Of a DNA stretch of 64,000 nucleotides, positions 1 to 8,470 are shown in pieces. Origin of the DNA: Pseudomonas paraversuta. GTDB taxonomy: Bacteria > Pseudomonadota > Gammaproteobacteria > Pseudomonadales > Pseudomonadaceae. The DNA lies in assembly GCF_904063065.1 (NCBI RefSeq), contig NZ_CAJFCL010000002.1, positions 597,506 through 661,505 on the forward strand, written 5' to 3'. A program made the translations under genes and the position numbers. The notes beneath the pieces were generated by a model. The model did no database searches, was not told where the DNA came from, and worked only from the letters and a program-made list of their open reading frames with translations. Every line of letters starts with the position of its first letter. Position 1 is the first letter of the stretch.

Positions 1-420
1 CGCAGCGTGCCGATGGGAAATACCGTCGCGTTCGACCACATTGGTGCCACTGGCTGCCACATCCAGCAGTACGTCCACCAGATGATCGGCCAGCAGGTTC
101 ACTTCATCGACATACAGCACTCCGCCATCGGCCCTGGCCAGCACTCCTGGGGAGAATTGCGCCTTGCCCTGCCCCAGCGCGGCGTCCAGATCGAGCGTGC
201 CCACCAGCCGTTCCTCGGTGGCGCCCAATGGCAAGGTGACGAACTGACCGCTTGCCAGTAAGTCGGCAAGGCCCCGGGCCAGGGTGGATTTGGCCATGCC
301 GCGGGGGCCCTCGATCAGCACCCCGCCAATTTTCGGGTCGATAGCCGTCAAGCACAGCGCAAGCTTGAGTGAGTCCGCGCCGACCACCGCCGACAACGGG
401 AAATGCGGGGTGTCAGTCAT
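1..420 (-). CDS. Magnesium chelatase-type AAA+ ATPase subunit (ChlI/BchI-like), partial at left edge
   Basis: Only the first 140 codons are present; the gene runs off the left edge. The start is the ATG at 420. Seen: a Walker A loop GPRGMAKST at residues 38-46 and a Walker B LYVDEVN at 102-108, both typical of ChlI/BchI AAA+ ATPases. Family knowledge: in many Pseudomonas this ATPase follows cobN and is thought to power cobalt insertion into the corrin ring, in place of CobS/CobT. It is transcribed after cobW and cobN on the same strand. The 93-bp gap to cobN holds a single REP element. The matching ChlD-like subunit is expected beyond the edge and cannot be seen. The family call is firm; assignment to cobalt rather than magnesium rests on the neighbours. 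Confidence 0.9.
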   Translation of the reverse strand, partial: MTDTPHFPLSAVVGADSLKLALCLTAIDPKIGGVLIEGPRGMAKSTLARGLADLLASGQFVTLPLGATEERLVGTLDLDAALGQGKAQFSPGVLARADGGVLYVDEVNLLADHLVDVLLDVAASGTNVVERDGISHRHAA

Positions 421-444
421 GTATCCAAATCCTTGCGTAAAGTC

Positions 445-476
445 TGTAGGAGCAAGCTTGCTCGCGATGCCGGCAA
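445..476. repeat. Single REP element between cobN and the chelatase ATPase
   Basis: The bases TGTAGGAGCAAGCTTGCTCG, followed by CGATGCCGGC, match the REP family found throughout the window (GAGCGAGCTTGCCTCGCGATGGC type). It lies in the 93-bp gap between cobN and the ATPase gene and could form a hairpin in the polycistronic mRNA. Confidence 0.75.
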
Positions 477-513
477 CGGGGGCCGTGCCAAGAGCACTGC
501 AGTAGAGCCAAGC

Positions 514-3500
514 TCAATCTTCTTCGATATCCAGCAACAGGTTTTCCAGCGCCTCGCGGTAGTCCCCGGGCGCCTCCCACAACCCGCGCTGCTGGGCTTC
601 GAGCAGGCGCTCGGTCATATCGCGCAAGGCATGGGGGTTGTGCTGCTGAACAAATTCACGGGTATCCGGGTCGAGCAAATAGGCATCTGCCAGCAACGCG
701 TACTGATGGTCATCGATAAGATGCGTGGTCGCGTCGAAGGCAAACAGGTTATCCAGGGTCGCGGCCATTTCGAACGCGCCTTTGTAGCCATGACGCTTGA
801 CCCCGTCGATCCACTTCGGATTGGCGGCACGGGACCGGATCACCCGGTTCAGCTCTTCCTTGAGGGTGCGGATTTTCGGCAGGTCCGGCTGACTGTGGTC
901 GCCGTGATAACTGGCGGCTTTTTCACCGCTCAAGGTCTCCACCGCCGCGAGCATGCCGCCCTGGAACTGGTAGTAGTCGTTGGAGTCGAGCACATCGTGC
1001 TCACGGTTGTCCTGGTTTTGTACCACTGCCTGCACCTGACTCAAGCGCCGGGCGAACTGGTCGCGGGCACCGGTGCCTTCATCACCGGCACCATAGGCGT
1101 AACCGCCCCAGTTCAGATACACCTGCGCCAAATCATCGCGGCTCTGCCACAAACGACCGTCAATGGCGTTTTGCACACCGGCGCCATAGGCCCCGGGCTT
1201 GGCGCCGAATATGCGCCAGCCTGCTTGCCGCGCCGCCAGCTCGGGCGCCAGCCCTTGCTGCACCAGTTGCTCACGTTCACTGCGGACTTTGGCAGCCAGC
1301 GGGTTCAGATCATCCGGCTCGTCCAGTGCGGCCACGGCTTGCACCGCCGCATCGAACAGGCGGATCAGATTGGCAAAAGCATCGCGGAAGAAGCCCGACA
1401 CACGCAAGGTCACGTCGACCCGCGGCCGGTCCAGCAAGCTGACCGGCAGGATTTCGAAATCATCCACCCGCTGACTGCCGGTGGCCCACACCGGGCGCAC
1501 GCCCATCAGGGCCATGGCCTGGGCGATATCATCACCGCCGGTACGCATGGTTGCGGTGCCCCACACGGACAGGCCCAACTGGCGCAAGTGATCGCCGTGG
1601 TCCTGCAAGTGACGCTCCAGAATCAGATTGGCCGACTGAAAACCTATGCGCCAGGCGGTGGTGGTTGGCAGGTTGCGCACATCCACCGAAAAGAAATTAC
1701 GCCCGGTGGGCAATACATCCAGCCGTCCGCGACTCGGCGCACCACTGGGCCCCGCCGGCACAAAGCGGCCATGCAGGGCATCCAGCAAGCCTTGCATCTC
1801 GGCCGGGCCGCAAGCATCCAGACGCGGCGCCACGATCTCCAGCAAGGCCTGGAAAATCCCCCGCACTTCCAGCCATTGCGGGGTTTCGGGCAATTGCAGA
1901 GTGCCGGCCAATGCCTGTTCAATCAGCTGCCCGGCATACAGTTCCAGACGCTCGCGGGTATCTCCGGCAGTGCGCCACAGCGCATCACTGACCGCCACCA
2001 GCGCCGCAGGCTGGCGTGCTGTCCAGGGTTCTGCCAGCGCACAGTCCAGCGGATCAAACGCCAGTTCAAAGGCTTTGGCCAACGCCCGCAGCACACTGGA
2101 TTGCGCCCCGCGGCCATCGCCACGGGGGATGCGCAACAGCGCCAGCAGCGTGTCGATACGTAAACGCCCGGCCGGCGATTCGCCGAATATATGCAAGCCG
2201 TCGCGGATCTGTGACTCCTTCAGGTCGCACAGATAGGTATCCAGCCGTGGCAACCAGATCGCGGCATCGGCATCACTGTCGAGTTTCTCGTCCAGCTGCA
2301 ACTCGCGGTCGATCCGGGTTTCGCGCACCAGCTTGAGGATGTCACGCTGCAATTCACGGGCCCGGCGCGGATCAAGCAGCTGCGCTTCGTAGTATTCGTC
2401 GGCCAGCAGTTCCAGGTCGCGCAACGGACCATAGGTTTCAGCCCGGGTCAGCGGTGGCATCAAGTGATCGATGATCACCGCCTGGGTCCGGCGCTTGGCC
2501 TGGGCGCCTTCCCCGGGATCATTGACGATAAACGGATAGACGTTGGGCATGGGGCCGAGTATTGCGTCCGGCCAGCACTGTTCCGACAGCCCGACGCCTT
2601 TGCCCGGTAGCCACTCCAGGTTGCCATGCTTGCCCACATGGACCACGGCATGGGCGCCGTAGGTGTTACGCAACCAGAAGTAGAACGCCAGATAGCCATG
2701 GGGCGGCACCAGATCGGGGTCGTGATACACCGCACTGGCATCCACCTGATAGCCCCGGGCCGGTTGAATCCCGACAAACGTCAGGCCAAAACGCAAACCC
2801 GCGACCATCAGCCGTCCGCTACGGAACATTGGATCGGTCTGCGGCATGCCCCAGCGCTCAATCACTGCCTGGCGATTGGCCTCGGGCAAGCGATTGAACA
2901 TGGTCCAGTACTCTTCCAGGGCCAGGCTTTGCATACAGGGCCGCAGGTCCAGGCTGTCAGGGTCATTACTGACCCCGCCGAGCAACTCCTGAATCAGCGC
3001 AGTGCCAGTCTCGGGCAACCGGCAATCCAGCGGATACCCCTCGAGCTGCAAAGCCCGCAGGATATTCAGCGCGGCGGCCGGTGTGTCCAGCCCCACGCCA
3101 TTGCCGATGCGACCGTCGCGGGTCGGGTAGTTGGCCAGAATCAGCGCAATGCGCTTTTGCGGGTTCGGCACCCGTGCCAATTCGACCCAGCGCCGCGCCA
3201 GCTCCGCGACAAAGTCCATGCGTTCCGGTTGCGCGCGATAACACACCACATCCGACTGGCTGCGCTCACTGCGCCAGGCCAGGTCTTTAAAACTGATCGG
3301 GCGACTGATGATTCGCCCGTCCAGTTCCGGCAAGGCAATGTGCATCGCCAGGTCTCGCGGGCCAAGGCCTTGTTCGCTGTCGCGCCAGCCGGGCTCGTTG
3401 TCCTGGGCGCAGATGGCCTGAATTACCGGGATATTGCGCCGAAACGGCCGCAGGTGCGGGGCTTCGGGGCTCGACTGAGCGAAACCGGTGGTATTGAGAA

Positions 3501-4284
3501 TGACTGCGGCCTGAACCTCATCCAGCCAGTCCTCCACCATTGCCAGGCAACCCGGCTCCTTGAGACTGGCCACGGCAACCGGCAAGGGATTGAGACCTGC
3601 GGCCTGCATGCGCTGGCAGAACACATCGACAAACGCGGTATTGGCCGCCTGCAAATGCGAGCGATAGAACAGCAGCGCCGCCACCGGATACCCGGGTTGC
3701 CAGTCAGCCTGCCAGTGACTGAGTTGCGGGCTGGAATGCGCCGGATGATAAATCGCGGTACGGGGCAAGGTTTGCGGCTCGTCCCACCCATAGTCGCGGC
3801 CCAGCCACTGGGTGGCCAGGCAACGATAGAGTTGCAAGGCATTGTGCAACCCGCCCTGGCGCAGGAAATGCCACAGACGCTCACCCTCGCCGGCCGCCAC
3901 CGTGCTCAGTGCGCTGAGCTCCGGGTCGGGACGGTCATCGCCCGGCACCAGAATCAGGGTGACGCCACGTTCGGCCAGCTGCATCAAGCGCTCGATGCCG
4001 TAGCGCCAGTAACCTATGCCGCCGTGCAATGACAGCAGGATCACTTTGGCGTGTTGCAGCACCTGATCGAAATACAGGTCGACCGAGCCGTGATTCTGTA
4101 CCTGCATCGGGTTTGCCAGACGCAGGCCAGGATAATTTTCAGGCAACTGCTGCGCGGCTTGCGCCAGCAGTGCCAGGCTTGAATCACCGCTGCACAGGAT
4201 CACCAGCTCGGCGGGGGTCTGTCCGAGGTCGGCAATGTTGTCGTCCGATACAAAGCCACCAGGCTGGGTCCTGAGCAAATGCAT
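514..4284 (-). CDS. cobN: Cobaltochelatase subunit CobN
   Basis: A 1256-aa protein, the usual length of CobN, the large subunit of aerobic cobaltochelatase. It inserts Co(II) into hydrogenobyrinate a,c-diamide in B12 synthesis, using ATP hydrolysis by partner AAA+ subunits in the cytoplasm. Seen: the CobN/BchH core around residues 530-600, including HVGKHGNLEWLPGKGVGLS followed by a PMPNVYPFIVNDPGEG stretch and a conserved hydrophilic RRTQAVIIDHLMPPLTRAETYG region, written here in parts. The start ATG at 4284 lies 3 bp after the stop of cobW, indicating one transcript and probable translational coupling. The ATPase gene follows. No frameshift or truncation was seen. BchH (magnesium) is the only serious alternative, and the cobW neighbour and B12 riboswitch argue against it. 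Confidence 0.96.
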   Translation of the reverse strand: MHLLRTQPGGFVSDDNIADLGQTPAELVILCSGDSSLALLAQAAQQLPENYPGLRLANPMQVQNHGSVDLYFDQVLQHAKVILLSLHGGIGYWRYGIERLMQLAERGVTLILVPGDDRPDPELSALSTVAAGEGERLWHFLRQGGLHNALQLYRCLATQWLGRDYGWDEPQTLPRTAIYHPAHSSPQLSHWQADWQPGYPVAALLFYRSHLQAANTAFVDVFCQRMQAAGLNPLPVAVASLKEPGCLAMVEDWLDEVQAAVILNTTGFAQSSPEAPHLRPFRRNIPVIQAICAQDNEPGWRDSEQGLGPRDLAMHIALPELDGRIISRPISFKDLAWRSERSQSDVVCYRAQPERMDFVAELARRWVELARVPNPQKRIALILANYPTRDGRIGNGVGLDTPAAALNILRALQLEGYPLDCRLPETGTALIQELLGGVSNDPDSLDLRPCMQSLALEEYWTMFNRLPEANRQAVIERWGMPQTDPMFRSGRLMVAGLRFGLTFVGIQPARGYQVDASAVYHDPDLVPPHGYLAFYFWLRNTYGAHAVVHVGKHGNLEWLPGKGVGLSEQCWPDAILGPMPNVYPFIVNDPGEGAQAKRRTQAVIIDHLMPPLTRAETYGPLRDLELLADEYYEAQLLDPRRARELQRDILKLVRETRIDRELQLDEKLDSDADAAIWLPRLDTYLCDLKESQIRDGLHIFGESPAGRLRIDTLLALLRIPRGDGRGAQSSVLRALAKAFELAFDPLDCALAEPWTARQPAALVAVSDALWRTAGDTRERLELYAGQLIEQALAGTLQLPETPQWLEVRGIFQALLEIVAPRLDACGPAEMQGLLDALHGRFVPAGPSGAPSRGRLDVLPTGRNFFSVDVRNLPTTTAWRIGFQSANLILERHLQDHGDHLRQLGLSVWGTATMRTGGDDIAQAMALMGVRPVWATGSQRVDDFEILPVSLLDRPRVDVTLRVSGFFRDAFANLIRLFDAAVQAVAALDEPDDLNPLAAKVRSEREQLVQQGLAPELAARQAGWRIFGAKPGAYGAGVQNAIDGRLWQSRDDLAQVYLNWGGYAYGAGDEGTGARDQFARRLSQVQAVVQNQDNREHDVLDSNDYYQFQGGMLAAVETLSGEKAASYHGDHSQPDLPKIRTLKEELNRVIRSRAANPKWIDGVKRHGYKGAFEMAATLDNLFAFDATTHLIDDHQYALLADAYLLDPDTREFVQQHNPHALRDMTERLLEAQQRGLWEAPGDYREALENLLLDIEED

Positions 4285-4287
4285 GGT

Positions 4288-5358
4288 TTAAGCGCTCAAC
4301 GCTGTGCGCAGGGTGGACTCGAGCAGTGCCGCGTCCAGATCCTGACCGATCAGCACCAGCCGGGTGCTGCGCGCTTCATCGCGGCCCCAGGCACGGTCGA
4401 AGTGCTTGTCAAAGCGGGTACCCACGCCCTGGATCAACAAGCGCATCGGCTTGCCCGGGATGGCGGCAAAGCCTTTGACCCGCAGAATGCCGTGCTGGAC
4501 CACCAGTTGCGTCAGGGCTTGCATCAATACGCTTTCTTCGCCTTCAGGCAATTCGATGGAAATCGAATCGAAGGCATCGTGGTCATGATCGTCGTGATCA
4601 TCATCACCGTCGTGGTGGTGATCGTGGTGGCTGTGGCGGTCATCGATATGATCCTCGGAGCCGGCACCCAGCCCCAACAGCACATCCAGAGGCAAGCGGC
4701 CGCTGCTGGCCTCGATCACCTTCACCGCAGGTGGCAGCTCTTCGGCGACTTCGGCGCGCACCCGGGCCAGATCTTCAGGGCTGATCAGGTCGGCTTTATT
4801 GAGGATCACCAGATCGGCGCTGGCCAGCTGATCAGCAAAGAGTTCGTGCAGAGGCGACTCGTGGTCCAGATTCGGGTCGAGTTTGCGCTGGGCGTCGACC
4901 TGATCCGGGAACGCGGCAAAAGTACCGGCAGCCACAGCCGGGCTGTCGACGACGGTAATAACCGCGTCAACCGTGCAGGCGCTGCGGATTTCCGGCCACT
5001 GGAAGGCTTGCACCAGAGGTTTGGGCAGGGCCAGGCCCGAGGTTTCGATCAGGATATGGTCGATATCGCCGCGACGGGCCACCAGTTCGCGCATCACCGG
5101 GAAGAACTCTTCCTGCACGGTGCAGCACAGGCAACCATTGGCCAGTTCATAAACGCGGCCGTTGGCTTCTTCTTCGGTGCAGCCGATGGTGCACTGCTTG
5201 AGGATTTCACCGTCGATACCCAGCTCACCGAACTCATTGACGATCACCGCAATACGGCGGCCCTGGGCGTTATCCAGCATGTGCCGCAGCAGTGTGGTTT
5301 TGCCCGAACCGAGAAAGCCGGTAACGATAGTGACAGGGATTTTGGCCAGTGTTTTCAT
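4288..5358 (-). CDS. cobW: CobW, GTP-dependent metal chaperone of the cobalamin cluster
   Basis: A 356-aa G3E-family GTPase. Seen: Walker A GFLGSGKT at residues 14-21, the metal-binding CLCC motif near residue 75 that defines the COG0523 family, a guanine-specificity NKAD motif, and a C-terminal CobW domain. Between the GTPase and C-terminal domains is a His/Asp-rich stretch (about residues 237-263, some ten His) that probably binds metal ions. Family knowledge: CobW is believed to deliver Co(II) to the CobN chelatase. It is the first gene of cobW-cobN-chlI and lies directly downstream of a cobalamin riboswitch, so its expression should fall when B12 is plentiful. Start ATG at 5358. Confidence 0.95.
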   Translation of the reverse strand: MKTLAKIPVTIVTGFLGSGKTTLLRHMLDNAQGRRIAVIVNEFGELGIDGEILKQCTIGCTEEEANGRVYELANGCLCCTVQEEFFPVMRELVARRGDIDHILIETSGLALPKPLVQAFQWPEIRSACTVDAVITVVDSPAVAAGTFAAFPDQVDAQRKLDPNLDHESPLHELFADQLASADLVILNKADLISPEDLARVRAEVAEELPPAVKVIEASSGRLPLDVLLGLGAGSEDHIDDRHSHHDHHHDGDDDHDDHDHDAFDSISIELPEGEESVLMQALTQLVVQHGILRVKGFAAIPGKPMRLLIQGVGTRFDKHFDRAWGRDEARSTRLVLIGQDLDAALLESTLRTALSA

Positions 5359-5464
5359 CGGATGCCCTTTGGCAAGCGGCGGGCATACGGGACGACGACC
5401 GCAGGCTGTGCGCGGTCAGTCTTCGCCACCGGATCACCCCGCCCGGTTGAAGTAAGAATCTGTG

Positions 5465-5662
5465 ACGAGGCAGGTCTCCTGGCTTACGGCGGGGTATCAG
5501 CCGGGGGCTGACACCGACCTTGCGCCTTCCCGCTTGTTCAGCAGTGGCATTGCAAGGTCATCGACCGTTTACAGTTGCGGGGGCAGCCGCGGCATACCGC
5601 GTTCCCTTCTTAGCTTCGCGTGGCGAAGAACCTCGAACGTGCAAGGCTACGCAGTGCTTTGT
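5465..5662 (-). promoter_or_regulatory. Cobalamin (adenosylcobalamin) riboswitch upstream of cobW
   Basis: Read on the minus strand, positions 5486-5469 give AAGCCAGGAGACCTGCC, an exact fit to the B12-box consensus (rAGYCMGgAgaCCkGCC). Upstream on the same strand are the other core elements: AAGAAGGGAAC near 5610, CCGCAACTGTAAACGGT near 5570, and a TGCCACTG element near 5550. They occur in the order known for the aptamer. The element ends about 105 bp before the cobW start, leaving room for an expression platform. Boundaries are approximate because folding was judged by eye. Confidence 0.93.
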
Positions 5663-5680
5663 AACAGGTCAATGTCATCC

Positions 5681-5767
5681 TGTGGCGGCTGGCTTGCCAG
5701 CGATGGATTCAACCCGGCTTGCAGGACCGATCATGGCGACCTCATCGCTGGCAAGCCAGCTCCCACA
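5681..5767. repeat. Inverted pair of REP elements (BIME)
   Basis: Two facing copies, one reading TGTGGCGGCTGGCTTGCCAG and the other ATCGCTGGCAAGCCAGCTCC. They are separated by about 40 bp and lie between the riboswitch and the divergent glycosyltransferase gene. A long hairpin is possible in either transcript. Confidence 0.8.
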
Positions 5768-5834
5768 CATGATCAATGCAGTGTTGTGTTCTAATTGCCG
5801 CCTTTTTTCAGCCTCAGGCTTCAAGGAACCGCCC

Positions 5835-7133
5835 ATGTCGTCCCCTCGCCCAACCCACGTCCTGATCATTGGCTACGTGTGGCCCGAGCCTCGCTCTTCT
5901 GCGGCGGGCGGGCACATGATGCAAATCATCGACAGTTTCTTGCAGCACGGCTGGCAGATCACCTTCAGTAGCCCGGCCGGGGTTGGCGAGCACAAGGCCG
6001 ACCTGGCAGCGCTGGGCATCAATGAAGTGGGGATCGAGCTCAATAACAGCAGCTTCGACACCTTTATCAGTGAACTGGCCCCGGACATCGTGCTGTTCGA
6101 CCGTTTCATGATGGAGGAGCAGTTCGGCTGGCGCGTTGAGAAGCACTGCCCGAATGCCTTGCGTGTCCTGGAAACCTCCGACTTGCAAAGCCTGCGCGAC
6201 GCCCGTCACCTGCAACTCAAGGCGCGGCTCAAGCACAACCCGGAGCAGGATGACTTCAGCAGCCTGTTCGCCCCGGGGCAACGTACCACCTTTGAACACA
6301 TGGCCGATGCCGACCTTGCGCAACGGGAAATCGCCGCGATCTACCGCAGCGACCTGAACCTGATGATTTCCGAATACGAAATCGATCTTCTGGTGGAGCA
6401 GTTTCAGGTTCCCGAGGCACTGTTGCACTGGTGTCCGCTGATGGTTGACAGCGTCCCTGAGCAATTCGTGCCTTACGAGCAGCGCCAGCATTTCTTGAGC
6501 ATCGGCAACTTCCGCCATGGGCCGAACTGGGACGCCGTGTTATGGATGAAAACCCATATCTGGCCGCTGATCCGCCAGCAACTGCCCGACGCCCAACTGC
6601 ATGTCTACGGTGCCTACACGCCGCCCAAAGCCACGGCCCTGCATAACCCGGCCCAGGGTTTTCATGTACTCAACTGGGCCGAGGATGCCCTGGCCGTGAT
6701 GAGCAACGCACGGATCTGCCTGGCCCCTTTACGCTTTGGCGCCGGCATCAAAGGCAAAATCGCCGACGCCATGCTTTGCGGCACCCCGAACGTCACAACC
6801 CCGGTGGGTGCGGAAGGCATGCACGGTGACATGCCGTGGGCCGGAGCCGTAGAACAGAGTGCCAGCGCCATTGCGCAGGCGGCCGTCGAGCTGTACCGCA
6901 ACCCCCAGGCGTGGCAACAGGCGCAACACAACGGCCAGGCGTTACTGCAGGCGCGGTACCTCAAAGCCAGCCATGGCCCGGCGCTGGTGCAACGCATCGA
7001 AGCCTGCCGCGCGGAGCTTGAACAGCACCGGCGCAACAACTTCACCGGGGCCATGTTGCGTCATCACCAGCACAAGAGTACCCAATACATGTCGCAGTGG
7101 ATCGAAGCCAAGAACCGTAGCCACTCCCTGTAG
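5835..7133 (+). CDS. Glycosyltransferase, GT4-like (GT-B fold)
   Basis: A 432-aa protein. The start ATG at 5835 is chosen because AAGGAACC lies 6 bp upstream and the first residues begin a Rossmann-like strand (VLIIGYVWPEP) with a GGHMMQ loop, typical of GT-B N-terminal domains. In the C-terminal half, LRFGAGIKGKIADAMLCGTP followed by NVTTPVGAEGM is the nucleotide-sugar binding region of GT4 enzymes, including the E of GAEG. No signal peptide or membrane segment was seen, so it is probably cytosolic. The acceptor and sugar are unknown. It stands alone between the divergent cobW operon and convergent cobF, with no other polysaccharide gene nearby. Its TAG stop (7131-7133) lies inside the first unit of a REP array. 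Confidence 0.85.
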   Translation: MSSPRPTHVLIIGYVWPEPRSSAAGGHMMQIIDSFLQHGWQITFSSPAGVGEHKADLAALGINEVGIELNNSSFDTFISELAPDIVLFDRFMMEEQFGWRVEKHCPNALRVLETSDLQSLRDARHLQLKARLKHNPEQDDFSSLFAPGQRTTFEHMADADLAQREIAAIYRSDLNLMISEYEIDLLVEQFQVPEALLHWCPLMVDSVPEQFVPYEQRQHFLSIGNFRHGPNWDAVLWMKTHIWPLIRQQLPDAQLHVYGAYTPPKATALHNPAQGFHVLNWAEDALAVMSNARICLAPLRFGAGIKGKIADAMLCGTPNVTTPVGAEGMHGDMPWAGAVEQSASAIAQAAVELYRNPQAWQQAQHNGQALLQARYLKASHGPALVQRIEACRAELEQHRRNNFTGAMLRHHQHKSTQYMSQWIEAKNRSHSL

Positions 7134-7608
7134 GAGCGAGCTTGCCTCGCGATGGCAGCACCCGACCACCACCCGGTTGCCTTCATCGCTGGCAAGCCAG
7201 CTCCCACAGGTCACTCCCACAGGTCACTCCCACAGGTCACCCCTGTCGCCTGTAGGAGCGAGCTTGCCTCGCGATGGCAGCACCCCGGCCACCATCCGGT
7301 TGCCTCCATCGCTGGCAAGCCAGCTCCCACAGGTCACTCCCACAGATCACCCCGGTCGCCTGTAGGAGCGAGCTTGCCTCGCGATGGCATTACCCGGCCA
7401 CCACCCGGTTTGCCTCCATCGCTGGCAAGCCAGCTCCCACAGGTCACCCCCACAGATCCCCCCGGTCGCCTGTAGGAGCGAGCTTGCCTCGCGATGGCAT
7501 TACCCGGCCACCACCCGGTTTGCCTCCATCGCTGGCAAGCCAGCTCCCACAGGTCACCCCCACAGATCACCCCGGTCGCCTGTAGGAGCGAGCTTGCCTC
7601 GCGATGGG
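7129..7608. repeat. Tandem REP array, about 4.5 units of about 110 bp
   Basis: The motif TGTAGGAGCGAGCTTGCCTC begins at 7129, 7251, 7361, 7471 and 7581, giving spacings of 122, 110, 110 and 110 bp. Each full unit also holds the inverted mate ATCGCTGGCAAGCCAGCTCC and a short CACAGGTCAC-type linker. The first unit overlaps the glycosyltransferase stop codon. The last unit is truncated one base before the cobF stop. The array therefore fills the whole space between two convergent genes and may end both transcripts or bind gyrase/IHF, as REP clusters do elsewhere. Confidence 0.93.
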
Positions 7609-7609
7609 G

Positions 7610-8368
7610 TCAGTCCGATTTCGCTGACCGGCGCAGCAAATACGTGTCCATGATCCAGCCCTTGCGCAACCTGGCCGCCTCGCGGGCATGCCTGATCTGC
7701 TGGCTGACATCCGCCAGCTTGCCGGCAATCAGGATCTCGTCCGCTGTGCCGATATAGGCGCCCCAGTAAATATCCAGGTCTTCATGGACAAAAGCCTGGA
7801 ACGCGCAGTGGGCATCGAGCATCACCACCACATTGTCCAGGTCTTCGGCCACCAGTCGCCGCCCCGTGGTGATACGGATCGGCTGACCGATGTCATTGAG
7901 TGCCACCCGATGCCGGGCCGCCAGGGCCTGCACGCTGCTGATACCGGGGATCACCTCATAGTCGAACCCGCTGCAGCCATTGGCCCGCACCCGCTGCAGA
8001 ATGCGCAAGGTGCTGTCATACAAAGCCGGCTCGCCCCAGAGCAGAAATGCCCCGCACTCACCCTCCCCCAGCTCGTCCTCGATCAGCCGCGCAAACACCT
8101 CGGCCCGCAGCTCATGCCAGTCCTCAACCCCCTGTCTATAGGACGGGGTAGCACTGTCACGCTGCGGATCACTGACCTGAACCACCCGATAACCCGGCTC
8201 ACGGATGTAACGCTCGCAGATTTCCAGCCGCAGCCGCACCAGGTCGTCAGTGGTTTTTCCCTTGTCCAGTACAAAGAACACCGAGGTGCGGTTCAGTGCC
8301 TCAATTGCCTGCACGGTGATCTGCTGCGGATTGCCCGAGCCCATGCCAATCAATAACAGTGTTTTCAT
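7610..8368 (-). CDS. cobF: Precorrin-6A synthase (deacetylating), CobF
   Basis: A 252-aa SAM-dependent methyltransferase of the tetrapyrrole methylase family. It methylates C-1 of precorrin-5 and removes the acetyl group to give precorrin-6A in the aerobic B12 pathway. Seen: the N-terminal GMGSGNPQQITVQAIEAL glycine-rich loop, a YRQGVEDWHELRAEVF segment, the FLLWGEPALYDSTLRIL motif of this enzyme class, and VIPGISSVQALAARH near the middle. The start ATG at 8368 opens MKTLLLIGMG. It is separate from the cobW operon and no B12 riboswitch is visible in the short upstream gap. Length and motifs match CobF well. Confidence 0.93.
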   Translation of the reverse strand: MKTLLLIGMGSGNPQQITVQAIEALNRTSVFFVLDKGKTTDDLVRLRLEICERYIREPGYRVVQVSDPQRDSATPSYRQGVEDWHELRAEVFARLIEDELGEGECGAFLLWGEPALYDSTLRILQRVRANGCSGFDYEVIPGISSVQALAARHRVALNDIGQPIRITTGRRLVAEDLDNVVVMLDAHCAFQAFVHEDLDIYWGAYIGTADEILIAGKLADVSQQIRHAREAARLRKGWIMDTYLLRRSAKSD

Positions 8369-8470
8369 AGTGTCTATCCTTGAACAGGCAGGAAATTGAG
8401 CCGTGGCTGGCAGGAATTTTCAAAAGACAGCATGATCAGCCCCATAACAAGACCACCAACGGCCAAGCCC

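Noticed and set aside
403..2163. Long open frame (586 codons) on the plus strand across cobN
   Set aside because: It is antisense to the clear CobN coding sequence and shows no protein motifs; long antisense frames are common in GC-rich DNA.
2626..4032. Second long plus-strand frame opposite cobN
   Set aside because: Lies entirely opposite CobN coding sequence, has no ribosome binding site and no recognisable domain.
7129..7608. Short coding frames through the REP array
   Set aside because: They encode the repeated peptide series SELASRWH/LPPSLASQLPQ, an artefact of translating REP DNA.
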